Assembly (NCBI RefSeq): GCF_018446385.1
Contig: NC_055994.1
Coordinates: 33,316,368-33,380,367, forward strand
Length of the DNA: 64,000 nt
Source: Zingiber officinale
Lineage: Eukaryota > Streptophyta > Magnoliopsida > Zingiberales > Zingiberaceae
Direction of reading: 5' to 3'
Shown here one piece after another: positions 10,419-23,490 of the stretch. The notes under the pieces were generated by a model. It saw only the letters and a list, made by a program, of their open reading frames with translations. It was not told the origin of the DNA and ran no database searches. How positions within the stretch are numbered: the first letter of the stretch is position 1; every line of letters begins with the position of its first letter. Made by a program: the position numbers and the translations under genes.

Positions 10419-11839
10419 CAATGCTTGATTAAAATTATAATGTTTTTTATTTTTTATTTAAAAAATGATTTACATCTAAATTCATAAGTTTTAATTCAAA
10501 TATTAAAATGATATAATTTCATAAGTTTTGCCAAACTTACTTAATAACTTTAAATAGGTAAATACATTTTAAAAATCATTTGAGATTATACTTTCCTTCA
10601 AAAGTAATCAAAAACATTAAAAAGTATGTATATATTTCTATTTTATTTAACAATAATATACATAAGATGCACTAATCAAATCTGATCATGTCAAAGAAGA
10701 GCTAGCCAACTCCCTAAGGGATAAGCATCACCTCCGTGGTGCTCAAATTAGTCGTGATATTGAGAGTCACGTTATGATCTATTTGTGCTCACTGAATTGA
10801 CTTAGTAGTTGAGTCCGTGGGATTGGATCATCCATCTCAAGAATTAGTTGGATACCTAAGTTAACAAAAATAAATAAATAAAAAAGGTCAAGCATCACCA
10901 TCAATTCTTGGCCCAATAACTACTACAAGGCAAGGTCAATGAAAGATGGCTAGATTTGGATAGGGGAATTGTAACTGTCCAAGCAATTGACTAAGCTCCA
11001 TTGCGTTTGATGATGGATGTGTCTTGCATTATACAATAGGGTTTGCAACATGATTAGAGTGTTTTATTAGTTTTCATATATATATTTTGTTGAACTCCAC
11101 AACTCTACTTTTGCCATTCATATATCATGGCTCACTTTTTTAATCATTTGATCCAATTAACTATCAACAATTGAGAATAAAAAAAGTCACATCTCAAAGC
11201 TATAAAATAGAAATCGACTATAGATGATGATATATATTACCTAAAATAGCTTTTGATTTAAGGGTGACGCAATGAATGAGGATTTTAAAACCCTTTGGTG
11301 ATCCTTGTAAGAGGGTTAGAGATATATATTTTTATGCAAATTTTTGAATAAGAAGGATAGCCAAAATTGACTTGAAGGTCTTGCTAAATTTTTAATTTTT
11401 GATCAACCAATGATAATCATTGGTCAGCCAAAAACTAGTCATTGTTATGGTCGTTAGAATCGAACATACAAATTATGAGAAACTAATGAAGTTTTAAGTT
11501 GCTTAGCCAACTTTGACCAATCTAACAAGATTAATATTAGAGCAATCTAACACACCGAATGTAAGCTAGGCTATCAAAAATACAATTTGGGATTGTTTTG
11601 GACATTCAAACTTTAACTATTGGTACAAGGCTCTCGAATTGCTTTACATGATATCATCACATTAACAAGTGACATGAACATGCATAATTTTATAAATATT
11701 ATTAGAATTAATATCCAAATAAGACATGATCTCAAATAACATTATACAAGATCTGATCCCATATATACGAAGAACTACGTGATGAAAAGAAAGCAAACAC
11801 TATCATACATTATTTTTCTTTGAAAAATATTTATATATA
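10415..11839. other. Intergenic DNA without a recognised gene
   Basis: AT-rich and without an ORF of note or clear repeat termini. It separates the single-gene island from the large nested retrotransposon block that begins at 11840. Confidence 0.6.
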
Positions 11840-12472
11840 TGATACGGTGGTTAAGATGGATCCCTTGAGATAGGCCAAAGTCCAGAAGGTCGATTGATGT
11901 GGTGATTAAAGTCCAGAGGTGGTCAACATTCTGACCCAAGGTTTACCATCATTTAGACCGAAAGCTTATCCTAACCTGACCCTTTGGCCGATCAAGCTTC
12001 GAGCCTCGATCTCCTAAGTATTGATGAACCTTAAAGTCAAGTATTAGCTAGCCCCGACCAAGTGCTCTAGTCGATTGGACATAGGGTTCGATTGGATGTA
12101 TTGGCCATGCTTGGTTCACCCGAGTTCTCTGTTCAAGTGAAGGGGCCGAGCAAAGGTCGAGTCGTTGACTGTAGTCACCCAAACTGGCCTGGCAGCTCTT
12201 GCGAGGGATGGTCAGTCAAACTATAATAGGGACTCGATTAGTTTGCCGGGTGAGCTTACTATGGGCCCTATAGCCCAACGGTTTCATATTTCTTTTTGAC
12301 ATTTTGTGTCACAGGGGACATCGAATATTCACATGCAGGTTGTACATTTGAAGTTTCCTCTTTGCCAAATGCAAAGATTGCATGTCCATTTTAGGAAAGA
12401 TGTCAAAACATGTTAATGGTATGTTCTTTTTTGAAAATACTTTGAAATTTGTGCATATACAAACAGTAACCT

Positions 12473-12480
12473 TATAAAAG
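12473..12480 (+). promoter_or_regulatory. TATA box of Tat-type LTR
   Basis: TATAAAAG followed by GGGTCCCC, as expected for a U3/R border in this LTR. Confidence 0.6.
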
Positions 12481-12894
12481 GGGTCCCCATCTACAGGCGT
12501 AGATATGCGACACTACATAATTTTACACGCTCATTACTACTGTTCTTTCCACTATTCATTTTCTTAAACTGATCATTAAGTTGAGCGTTGGAGAACCTAC
12601 ATCGAGGACTTTTTCCCTAGCCTGATTGCTAACGCTCTTTGTGACACGCAAGACAGCGAGGAGTCTTCGTTTGCTCAACATCAAATACACATTCCTGTTG
12701 GTGCAATCAACCTCTAGCGTTTCGATATTTGACAATATATTTGGTCAGTTTGACCAAGGGTTGATCCAAACAAGACTTGATGTTTGGAAGAGAGAAGTCT
12801 AGTCAAGACTAGATGACTAGTAAAGGTAAGGCCTAACTGAAGGATAGGCAAGTGAGAAGTCTACTGAGTGACTAGTGCTAACTGGAGGTTAGGC

Positions 12895-13200
12895 AAGGGG
12901 AAGTCCTGCGAGTGAAGTTGTGCCCTAGTGAGTGAAGCTAGGTAGTGAAAGTCCTGGTAAATGAAGTCAGACCCTAGTGACTGAAACTAGGTAGTGGAAG
13001 TCCTGCTAAGTGAAGTCAAACCCTATTGAGTGAAGCTAGGTGGTGGAAGTTCTAGTAAGTGAAGTCGGGCCCTAGTAAGTGAAGCTAGGTAGTGAAAGTC
13101 CTGGTGAGTGAAGAGGACCCTAGTGAGTGAAGCTAGATGATGGAAGTCTTGGTGAGTGAAGCCAGAAAATGGAAGTTTTAGTAAGTGAAGTTGTGCAACC
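12895..13200 (+). repeat. Tandem GAGTGAAGCTAGG repeats in solo LTR
   Basis: About nine diverged units of roughly 30 bp of the form GGAAGTCCTGGTGAGTGAAG...CCCTAGTGAGTGAAGCTAGG. They are homologous to the array at 3439-3645 in the family B LTR, which links the two LTR families. Confidence 0.8.
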
Positions 13201-13592
13201 CTAGGGGGAGGTAACCCTACGTTATATGTGATCGACATATTTTCGGTCGACTACGGGTGATCGACCAGACTAGCGAATCCTAAAATTTGTTAACACTGTT
13301 TTACTTTACTATTTTATCTATTGTGTTAACTCAGTGTTACAAAAAAAATATTAGTAGATCAGCTTGGTCAAATACTAAGCAAGACTAGAGAAAGTCCAAA
13401 CAGGTCTGGAGGACCAGATGTTTAGTGGGTAAATGAAGGTAAGTCACTAGAGGAGAGTGACTAAGTGAGGGCACATCCTAGTTGAGGGGGCAGTAGGCGT
13501 TGGTCCAATTTAGGTCCATTTCAAAACCTAAATTGAGACTTTAATTAGATCCGGATCTAGAAGACAGGATTTAATTAATACTATATTTATTG

Positions 13593-16500
13593 TGTCACGC
13601 CCCAGAGGAGTCTCTGTCCGAAGAAATTTCGGCAGCATCTCCCCTATACGGCGGACAATCTGAAACTTTTCTACAAGCACTATATACCTCAGCCACATGC
13701 GGCTGGAATAATAACAATAAAAGAAAACAAACACCACGCAGTTAATATCAAATTCAGCCTCTGGCTGACACCACCACGCAGTTAAAAATAAAGCAGCCCA
13801 CTCGGCTGTACCAAAACCAAAACACAAACTGCTAGCCGGCTAGGCTTACACAACCAATAACAAATACAAAATACCACATAACGACATCAACACTCCAAAA
13901 ACAAACCGGAGTACAGAGCTAAACAAACTGATACATAAACAAACAAAACATACGTGAAATCGATAAGTCCTCTGATGTGACGTGGGGACCAGCAGACAGG
14001 ATGCTCCAAGCGACACCATAAATAACCTGGTACCTGAAAAATATAGAGTCCACGGGGGTGAGTTCAACAACTCAGCGAATACCAATAGACATGCCTAGTA
14101 AGATATATCTAACAGCAATAAACATGGAATACAGCTTCCTAATCATATATCTAGGAAAGATGCAAAACTGAAAGGTAACTAAGGAAGCTGTACTCACCAG
14201 GAACTCCTATCCAAACAAAAGGGTCGTCAAACCGAAAGTGCCCTAAATCCTGTATGCATGTCAAACATATGCATCCAACCAAATGCAGCAAATAAATGCA
14301 GCAAACACAATCACAAGAAATAAATGCATCAATGCATATGATGTCAATGATGCGTCCTGGTCACCCAGTCAATCATCTCACATACAAATGGCGAGACCGA
14401 GTGGGTAGGGTGTGACAACCGTGCACTCTGTCACCGCTCCCGATGAGTGACCGAGTGGACGGGATGTGTCGGAGTACTGTCCTGTGACCCCAAATAATAA
14501 ATGGGGAGCTCAATACTCTCAACTCCCGCACATGATGGGGAGGAATCCCTGCCGCTAACACGTTGTGTCATACTACCCATGAGCGGACCAACGAGCCAAA
14601 CAAAGTCCCTGCTACAACACTTGCTGAATCGACCACTAACCCATGAGTGGTGGTGTGTGCGGATCCATTAACTGGCGATGTGCTCAACGACAATGGAGTC
14701 GACTATCGCACAAAGATGCAATCATGATGCATGACACTAAGCATGGCAAAACGATCAACATAACCATATCCATACATACAAAATGGGTACTGTAAAAGCG
14801 ATGGTCACATACCAAGATCTAGAGTACACGCAGATAGAATATCAATAACCCTATGTCCCGAACATAATAAGTATGGAATATCCTGATCAGCATAGAAAAA
14901 TCCATATATACATAATATGGGTACCACAGTATCAGTAAGTCAAATCCACGGATCTAGGGTATACAAGTCCTCTAAGGTATAACAACCTAGACCCAAATCA
15001 TATCCCTCTTCCATAGCATATGTACCAACAATATACACAGATCAAAGAATCAGGGTCTAAACACCCGAATCATATATGATATACAAATAGAGGTACACAA
15101 ATCTGATATGGCACAAAAACCTAAGTATCAGATAATCTAGATACACAGGCCAGAAACAACAATCCAAATCCTAGTCCTAACCTCAGTAAGCATGGTATGT
15201 CACTGTAGAAACAAAGATACTCATGGTAACAAGATAATCATGGCAACAATCACGAGATATAAGCACGGATACATCACAGGTGACAAACCTAACATGCTAA
15301 GGATATCAAACAGTGACATACCAACGACAAACATGTTCATTGCATGTAGTTATAAAATACTATGCATATCCAAAGACATTATCATAAAAGATAAGTCAAG
15401 AGGTACCCGCCTCCAATAGAAAGGGTCTCATCCGATCCAAATCCAACGTCGAGTTGCTCATCTCGCGTCACAGTCCTGTAGTACATAGTATACAGATTTA
15501 GCTAATTAAATACCAATTAATTAGCTAAATCAAATCCTCGAGAAACTAACATAAATCCAAATCCAATTATAAACCCTAATTGGATCATTTAACTCCTCAA
15601 TCAATTCTAATTAATTCATTCGAATTAGGGCTTGCAATAAAATAACCAATCATAGTATCTTACTTGATTTAGCCCTAATTCAATACATACCTAATTCATC
15701 AACAACATGAATCAATTTCCCTACTTCATACCTTAATCCACAGCCCAACAAATCCATAGCAAAGACAACTTGCTGTTGGAACAGAGGTAGCTATTGGAAA
15801 TCAAGAAACGCCCTGCAATGCACTGTCTAGATCAAAATGAAGCTCAAGAAATCAACATCCAAACAACAACCAAATTCCCAGAACAACCTGAGCACCTTAC
15901 CTCTTCCTCTAATCGCCTGAGATGACCAAGAACCCGACGAAGCTGCTGCTGGAAACCTTAATACCAGAGACTAAGGTCGATAACAAGCTGGCGGCTGGCA
16001 CTGGACGGCAGGCAGACCAGTGCTAGGGCAGAGAACGATCGGAGTGGTGCCGGGAAACTAGGGCTCGGCGTGGAGAGGCTGGAACAGCCCGATCCGGCGG
16101 TCGGCAGTGGTACACAAGCACAGATCTAGGGCACGGCTCGGCCCTTGGTCGAAGGTTTGCATCGGCGACCGTGAGTCGGAACTAGAGTAGAGGGAAGATG
16201 GTTGCCGGCGCTAGGGCACGGGGAAGACAACGCCACACCGGCGTTGTTCTGGAAGGAGACTTCCGAGTGGCGCTCAGGCCGAAGAAGTCACGGTCGGTGC
16301 TAGGGCACAGGCGCCGACGGCACTGATCGAAACTGGTGGCCGGCAGAGATGGATCAAAGATTGGCGTCGCGTTTGCTAGAGGAGAGAAATCGGGCATCGG
16401 CACTTAGAGAGGAAGATCTAGGGCTTTTCCCTGGCTTGTCGTCGCGTGTGAGAAGAAGAATGAAGGCGCCGGCGCGAGGTGATTAGGGCACGGGTCGCGG

Positions 16501-16771
16501 CAGGGAAGAAAAGTCGGCCACACGGTGTCGAAGAAGAAGGGAAACTGCACGGCACAGTAACTGAGGGAAAAGAGAAATAAGAAAAAGAAATAGGAAAAGA
16601 AAAAAAAATAAAACTTTTCCTCACCAAAATAGGATAGCCTAAACAGGCTTTCCCGAATCCCGTTTTTATCCCCGTTAACTCATCCGTACGAGCTATGAAA
16701 AATTCCCGGAAAATTTCCAAAAATTCCGAAAAATTCCCTTATTAATATTCGTCTATTTTCGGTATTTTACA
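13593..16771 (-). mobile_element. Tekay-like Ty3/gypsy solo LTR (3179 bp)
   Basis: A perfect 5-bp TSD, TATTG, lies at 13588-13592 and 16772-16776. Read on the minus strand, the LTR starts TGTAAAATACCGAAAAT and ends CTGGGGCGTGACA, the typical form of Tekay/Del LTRs. It also holds a CTGAGTTGTTGAACTCACC block (near 14055-14080, minus) resembling one in the solo LTR at 21831. There is no pol or second LTR, so this is a recombinant solo LTR. GC-rich ORFs at 16182-16720 are not credible genes. It sits inside the SIRE-like solo LTR. Confidence 0.85.
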
Positions 16772-17003
16772 TATTGTCTTAACTCTATTTTACAGGTTAC
16801 TATTTATTTTTGAGCTAACATTGACTTGCAGGATCGAATGGTACAAATTCATCTCAGATGAACAGTGGTGAAAGTGCCTTTGAATTGGTTGGAGGCACCC
16901 TCGTGCATGGGTTAAAGGTGCCTTAGAGCTAAAGGAAGGCACCCTCGTGCTTGGTCTGAAGGCGCCTTAAATTGGATAAGAACATTGCTTTGTCGTGGAT
17001 AAG

Positions 17004-19570
17004 TGTTAGGGTGTATACTAAAAGCCTAGTTTTTGGTATAAACATTTATCTAGTAATAAGAATCACATTGGTCAAATATCTACATTTATGATAAATGTAG
17101 TTGTTCAATTAATTTATATTGTAGATAACATGGTGTGTGATGTCACACACAGAGGATCATGTTATCAGTACCTTATAAATTATAAACAGTAGCTCACAAC
17201 CAAAATGGAAAGGAACAAACCATTAGAAAGTCGTAGTGTAATTAGGTATCAGTTTATCTTGACTGTATAATTACACTAGTACACTTAGAGTGTATTGAGT
17301 AGGACCATTTGAGGTCGTTTCTTTTATACTGATTTTATAAAGAAACAAAGACCTCAGTTATTATGGAAGTGTGTGCTCTTAATCCTAATATAATAACAAG
17401 CACATATATTTGATATTTATTTCTTTAATTTATCAATGGGTGAGATTTAGTTCGATGAATCAATAAGCCCGATAAGTTGAGAAATGGTATCACTTATAGT
17501 GTGTGTTGTTGATTATAGAAGGAAACTGTGTCCTAGAGATACTAGGTTGATAATGTCCTCAAGAGGAGCTCATAAGGATTGTCATGTTAAACCCTGCAGG
17601 TGGACCTAGTCCGACATGATGATAAGGTTGAGTGGTACTACTCTTGGACTAAGATATTAATTAAATGAGTTGTCAGTAACTCACTTAATTAGTGGACATT
17701 CGATATCTTAAACACGGGAGACTAACACACTCATGATAAGAAGGAGCCCAAAATGTAATTTGGGATTGGTGCGATAGTTCAATAATAGTTCTCTAGTGGA
17801 ATGAATTATTATTGATAAAATTAAGTTGTGTGTTCGGGGCGAGCACGGGATGCTTAATTTTATCGGGAGACCAAAACCAATTCCTCCTCTCGGTCCCTAT
17901 CGAAGCCTCTTGTATATAGAGATTTATACCCACCACATACCCACCTTCTTACCCAACCAATAGGGGCCGGCCAAGCCAAGCTTGAAGCTCAAGCTTAGGG
18001 TCGAGCCTTAAGGTGGTCGGCCAATAGCTTGGAGCCCAAGCTTGGGTGGCCGGCCACATCATATTAAAAAGGATTTTTTATTAAAATTATTTCTTATGTG
18101 GATATCATAGTTTTAAAAGAGAGTTTAAAAATTAAATCTTTCCTTTTAAAAGCTTTCTACAAAAGATTAAGAAAAGATTTGAAATCTTTCCTTATTTGTA
18201 GATTGAAAGGAGATTTTATTTTTAAGAAAAACTTTCCTTTTTAACCATGATAATAATTTAAAAGAGAAGTTTAAAAATTAAATATTCTCTTTTATTAGTT
18301 TCTACAAAAGATTAAGAAAAGATTTGATATCTTACCTTATTTGTAGATTGAAAAGAGATTTTAATTTTTAAGAGATAACTTTCCTTTTGGAAATGATCCA
18401 CATGTTTAAAAGAAGAATTTTAATTTATAAAATTTCCTTTTTATTAACCACCATGAAGGGAAAATTATTGGAGAAATTTTTTATAAATTTCTGGAGACAA
18501 ATTAGGAAGTTTTAATTAATTAAAACTCTCCTTGTTTATAGCTTGATGGTGGCTGGCCATGTAAATTGAGAATAGGAAAATTGTTTTTAATTAAATAAAT
18601 TTTTATTTTTCATGGCAAAAGAATTAAGGAAGTTTTTAATTAAATTTCCTTATTTGCCAAGACCAAGGATTATAAAAGAGGGGGTAGAGGTGCCTTCATG
18701 GGTGATTAACTCTATTATTCTTCTCCTCTCTTTTCCTCCTTGGTGGCCGGCCCTAGCTTCTTCCTCTTCTCTTCTTCTTATGGCCGGCGACAACCTCTCT
18801 TGGAGCTCTTGATGGTGGCCGGCTCTAGCTAGGCGAAGAAGGAGAGAAAGGTGGTTTTGTTTCTTGCATCCCTTGGAGCTTGGTGGTGGTGGCCGGACCT
18901 CTACTTCTCTTGGAGAATTGTGGTGGCCGAAACTTGTAAGGAAAAAGAAGGTGCTTGGTGGTTCTCATCTCGGAAGATCGTTGCCCACACAACGTCCGAG
19001 GTTAGAAGAGGAATACGGTAGAAGATCAAGAGGTCTTTTAGAATATATAACTAGTAATTTTTCCTTTCCGCATCATGCTAGTTATTTATGGAAATAATAC
19101 TAAATACAAGAGGCATACGATTCTAGAGTTTCGAATTCGTTTTCGATATAGTGTTCTTTTGTTTTTCTTTTCCTTGTGATTTGATTGTTCTTTTCGGTTA
19201 ACCTAAAGTTATTTTAGGAAATTAAATATTAGCTTTCTATAAAAGGTTTTGTCTAGTCGGTGGTGGTTGCTCCCATATCCAAGAAGGTCATGTGCCTCGC
19301 CACGTCAGTACTGGGAACCGATTATGGAAATTAATATTTAATGGAATTAATAACTTAAGGTGACTTGGGTCGAACGTGTTAAGTTTCGCAGGAGATCCAA
19401 GTCAAAACCTAAAAGAACAAATAGATTAAGTTTTGGATCAAACGTGTTAAGTTCCGCAGGCGATCCAAAATTTAATTTAAAAGAACACATGGTAGCTAGG
19501 AAAAGGTTCAGACCTTTGTACAAAATTTTTGTACAGTGGAACCTCTAGGCTTTCCGAGTAGCAACCAACA
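17004..19570 (+). repeat. 5' LTR of the full-length Copia element
   Basis: 2567 bp from TGTTAGGGTGTATAC to GTAGCAACCAACA. It contains an imperfect tandem duplication of about 135-140 bp (about 18115-18385), GGCCGGCC-type blocks, and a TATA box at 18671-18678. The ORFs at 18612-18812, 18864-19097 and 19360-19548 recur in the 3' LTR and are probably not genes. Confidence 0.92.
18671..18678 (+). promoter_or_regulatory. TATA box in Copia 5' LTR
   Basis: TATAAAAG followed by AGGGGGTAGAGG. The 3' LTR has the same site at 28284-28291. It is a likely U3/R border. Confidence 0.6.
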
Positions 19571-19584
19571 ATTGGTATCAGAGC
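19571..19584 (+). other. Primer-binding site of the Copia element
   Basis: ATTGGTATCAGAGC directly follows the 5' LTR. TGGTATCAGAGC is complementary to the 3' end of initiator methionine tRNA, the usual primer of plant Copia elements. Confidence 0.9.
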
Positions 19585-20469
19585 TAGGGTTTTGCCTCTG
19601 TGTATTTGGTATTAGTTTAATTATGCACATGTCATACATAATTTAGGCAGGATAATAGTAGGATGTGCTAACTTTGTGGATGCAGGATCCAACTATTATG
19701 GCTTATAGTTTTATGTGTGTGATTGGACCCTTGGACATGTCAAGGGCATTTATATGTGTGTGCATGATTGTATTATAAAATACAGCAGGAGCTGTATTTA
19801 GTTTTATTAGGATTTTATTTTTGATCTAGATACATGTACATTCCTTTTATGAAATATAGGATCAAAATTGTAAAATTCTATTTATGTCGCGGATCGAATC
19901 TTGCAAAGCATGGAACCTTCTAAGGACCAGAGGCGCAGCGGAACAAGGAGCAAGATGGATGCGACAGCTAGACCCGGTGGCGGTAGCCAAATATGGCAGC
20001 AGCTTGGGATGACAACACACGGAGGACAACTAGAGATAAAAGTCATAATAGTTGAAAATTAGATTTTCTATTTATTGCTTTTATATTGTGTTGTGTGTGC
20101 ATGTTAGTTTACAAGTTTAGTAGGCTAGCATAGTTAAAATTCCTCATTAATAAATAACTAAGTGAGAGAGGGATTTTTAAGTAAATCCCATGGTCTCCAT
20201 TACTGGTTTGTAAGTGATGCAAACAAGCTTGCGCGTTGGCTCTGAGTGCCTTCCTCCATAACGGATGAGCTTGTTTGTGGATCACTAGAACAAACTTCCA
20301 TTTTTGGATGACTATAGGAAGTTAATTAAGAGCGTGTGATCTTCCCCAACGGAAGGGGCATAATCTTATTAATGGACTTAGTGTCAAGTAATGGTATACA
20401 CTTAGATACATCTAATAGTATCCTCCCCATCGGAGTCACTGCTATTATTTGTGTGACCAAATGAAACCA

Positions 20470-20940
20470 ACTATTAATTTGTCATAAAACTAGGTTGACA
20501 AGATAATAAAATTAAAGGGTTAAAACCCCTCTTACAAATGATTGATTTTGTATACGTCCACACTAACGTGGCATACAAAATTAACGGTGTTTGAGATAAT
20601 TTTATTTGTCATAAAGTTACGTTGACAAGATAGTTAATGGGTAAAACCCTCCTCTTACAAATGTTGATTTTGTATACGTCCACACTAACGTGGCATGCAA
20701 AATTCACGGTGTTTTGAGGTGTTGGTAAATTTAAATAGTATTGTTAGAGGAATCAATATTATTTTAAATTTAGAGTCTTGACCAAATATTTGATTAAAGA
20801 TAGACCAACTATTAATTTTATTCATCATAAAGTAAGGTTGACGAGATAATAAAATTAAATGATAAAATTTCCTCTTTGAATTTGTATACGTCCACACTAA
20901 CGTGGCATACAAAATTCATGGGGATTTTTAAGGAGTTGGT
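20470..20940 (+). repeat. Three tandem copies of a hairpin-bearing unit in the Copia leader
   Basis: Three diverged units share TTGTCATAAAG.TA.GTTGACAAGATA, then CCTCTTACAAATG, then a conserved inverted repeat. Its left arm is TTTTGTATACGTCCAC, the loop is ACTAAC and the right arm is GTGGCATACAAAA. The hairpins lie at about 20545-20581, 20667-20704 and 20880-20915. They occupy the place where gag would begin. Confidence 0.75.
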
Positions 20941-22529
20941 CTTAACCAAATATTTTTGTGATTCTTAGGAAGATGGTCAATCCCTAGCTGATATACTTTA
21001 GGATAGACTTAGTGGTCCCAATTATAATTGATTGGAAATAGAATTTGGACATTAAGGTAGACTGTCCTCTTAGAACTAAGAACAATATAGGTGTATTTTA
21101 TTCATTAGTTGATACATGTTTAGTGGAGTTATCTACCGGTACCTGGTGTGTAGATATGGGAGCCACTGATCATGTCTGCAATTCATTGCAGGGTTCCAGG
21201 AAACCCGACAACTAAATGAAAATAAAAAACACCGTCCACATGGGCACTACTGCAAAAGTAGCAGCTGTTGCAGTGGGAGAGGTTTATTCTCTAATAGGAA
21301 TAAAATTTGGATTATTAGGAATTGTCTTTACATACTAAGTTTAGAAAGAACCTGATTTCAGTTTCTAAACTATTATAGAATAGATATTGTGTCTATTTTG
21401 ATAACAAAGTTGTTATCAAGAAAAATAGGCAAGTTATCTATTCTGGTATGTTGGTTGACAATTTATAATCCAATAACTCCCATGATGCAACAAATGGAAA
21501 TTAATAACACATCTTCTAACTTAAGAGAAAGCAACCTTCGAAAATGAACCAATTATATCTTTGACATCTAAGGCTAGGTTATATTAACTTAAGTAGGATT
21601 CATTGGTAGCTGATGAACTTTTGGGTTCATTAGTAGTGGAAATCTTTCCAACCTGCGAGTCTTACTTGGAAGGAAAATAACCAAGAAACTTTTAAGTCCA
21701 AGGAGTATGGAGTCAAAAATATGTTGAAATCGGTTCATTCTGATTTGTGTGATCCTATGACTATCCAGACAAGAGGTAGTATTGAATATTTCATCTATTT
21801 TATAGACAACTATTCAAGATACAAATAAATTGTAACACCCCTAGAAAGCCTAGATAAGAAAGTAAGGATAATGAGAGTTTGAAGGTAGTGAAAAGAAGGT
21901 GTAAATATTCTAAGTTGAATATTAAGATGGGAAGGATTTAGATGATTAAAACTTTATGAAAGAAAAATAAAGTTGAGAGTATAAATCATCTATGCATGAT
22001 TTAAAATGTATGGAATTAATATGGACAAAAGGAAGAAATATGAGATAATATATATATGTATGAAATATTTATGCATAATGCATAATATAGTAATATACGA
22101 ATTATTATGTACAAAAGAAAATAAAATGTTAGAAGAGAGATTGAACCTTGGATCTCTTGTAAGGAACATGTATAGGATACCAAAGGGGATAGGAGAATTA
22201 TTGATAAGGAGAGAAAGGATTAAGTAGTTAAGAATAAGAAAGGATTCTTTCTACTTAAAAGAAAAAGGAAGTAAAAAGAAGTAAAAATATGCATAACCAA
22301 GTTTTGATCCTTGGTTCTCTTGTGGATGCATGCATGTGTTAACCAAGTGGGATAGAAGAGGATATTATAAGAGGAGAGATAGAAAATTTTATTAAAGGAG
22401 AGAAAAGAGAGAAATTAAGGGAAAGAAAAGAGAGAACTCAAAAGGCATCTCTCTAGAATATTCTTGTCATTTAAGGGGAGAAATGAATAGGGAGGATGAA
22501 TCAAGTCAAGTTTCCTCCCCTCATCTTAG

Positions 22530-22537
22530 TATAAATA
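22530..22537 (+). promoter_or_regulatory. TATA box in nested Tekay-like LTR
   Basis: TATAAATA followed by GGCATGG, and about 300 bp further on a possible splice donor region (GAAGGTAAGC near 22854). Confidence 0.55.
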
Positions 22538-23250
22538 GGCATGGAGGGGGGACTTCAACTTCATCCTCAACCCACTCATCCTCCTCTCCTCCCTTTGTGC
22601 CGAGACCCACTCTCCCCTCTCTTTTCTTCTTGTTGCCGAGCAACACAAGAGGAAGAACACCTTCTTCCTCCTCACTCTCCCCCTCTTTTCTTTCTTGTTG
22701 TTGCCGAGCAACACAAGAGGAAGAGAAGCCTCTTCTTCCTCCTCCTCTCCACCAAAAGACCTAGCCACTCCTCTCCTCCATTGGTGCCGAGCAAAGCAAG
22801 CAAGGAAGAAAGGTTCACAAGCAAGTTCTCAACTCTAGGAAACTTAAGCGAAGAAGGTAAGCTTCCCCTCACCTGTGGTACAAGGCTTTTTATATATTTT
22901 TCAGATTTTATGAGGATTTTAAAACCTAGAAACAAGTTTGAGAAAATTCGGTTAAGAAGAGCTTTCGAAATCTAGTGAGGTTCAACTAAGTCTACACTAC
23001 ATGATAGATTTTCTATGCCATAGAAAAGGGATCTTCTTCATGTTTTTACACCTATATGATGCTTGATCAAAGGAGTACTTAACCCTAGAATTTCGGCCAA
23101 AAATATTTTTAAGAGGCTAGGGAAATTATTGTTTTACCCAACTAGTACGAGGTTCTCCCTATGAAATGTTAAGGATCATGTATTTGTTTTCTTGTTTAGA
23201 AGATAATTGAAAATAAAAGAAAAAAAAAAGGGGAAAGGAACCTAGGAAGT

Positions 23251-23490
23251 GTTATACATAATGAGAAAGAATGAAATTTATGCTATGTATATGCCATGAT
23301 ATGTGATAGCATAGGAAATGCTATACATAATGAGAAAAAAAATGAAATTTATGTTATGTATATGTCATGATATGTGATAGCATAGGAAATGCTATACATA
23401 ATGAGAAAAGAATGAAATTTATGTTATGTATATGCCATGATATGTGTTAGCATAGGAAATGCTATACATAATGAGAAAAGAATGAAAAAT
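23251..23490 (+). repeat. 70-bp tandem repeat in Tekay-like LTR
   Basis: Units start at 23251, 23320, 23391 and 23461 (partial), giving periods of 69, 71 and 70 bp. The unit contains GCTATACATAATGAGAAA and ATGCCATGATATGTGATAGC. Confidence 0.92.

Noticed and set aside
15192..16720. ORFs in the Tekay-like solo LTR
   Set aside because: The LTR ends and TSD cover them, and no domains are present.
18612..19548. Repeated ORFs (MAKELRKFL..., MHPLELGGG..., MTWVERVKF...) in both Copia LTRs
   Set aside because: They occur in both LTRs because the LTRs are identical, not because they are genes; they lie around the TATA box and leader.
22483..22975. Ser/Pro/His-rich ORFs in the Tekay-like LTR
   Set aside because: CT-rich leader sequence with frames open on both strands; low complexity.
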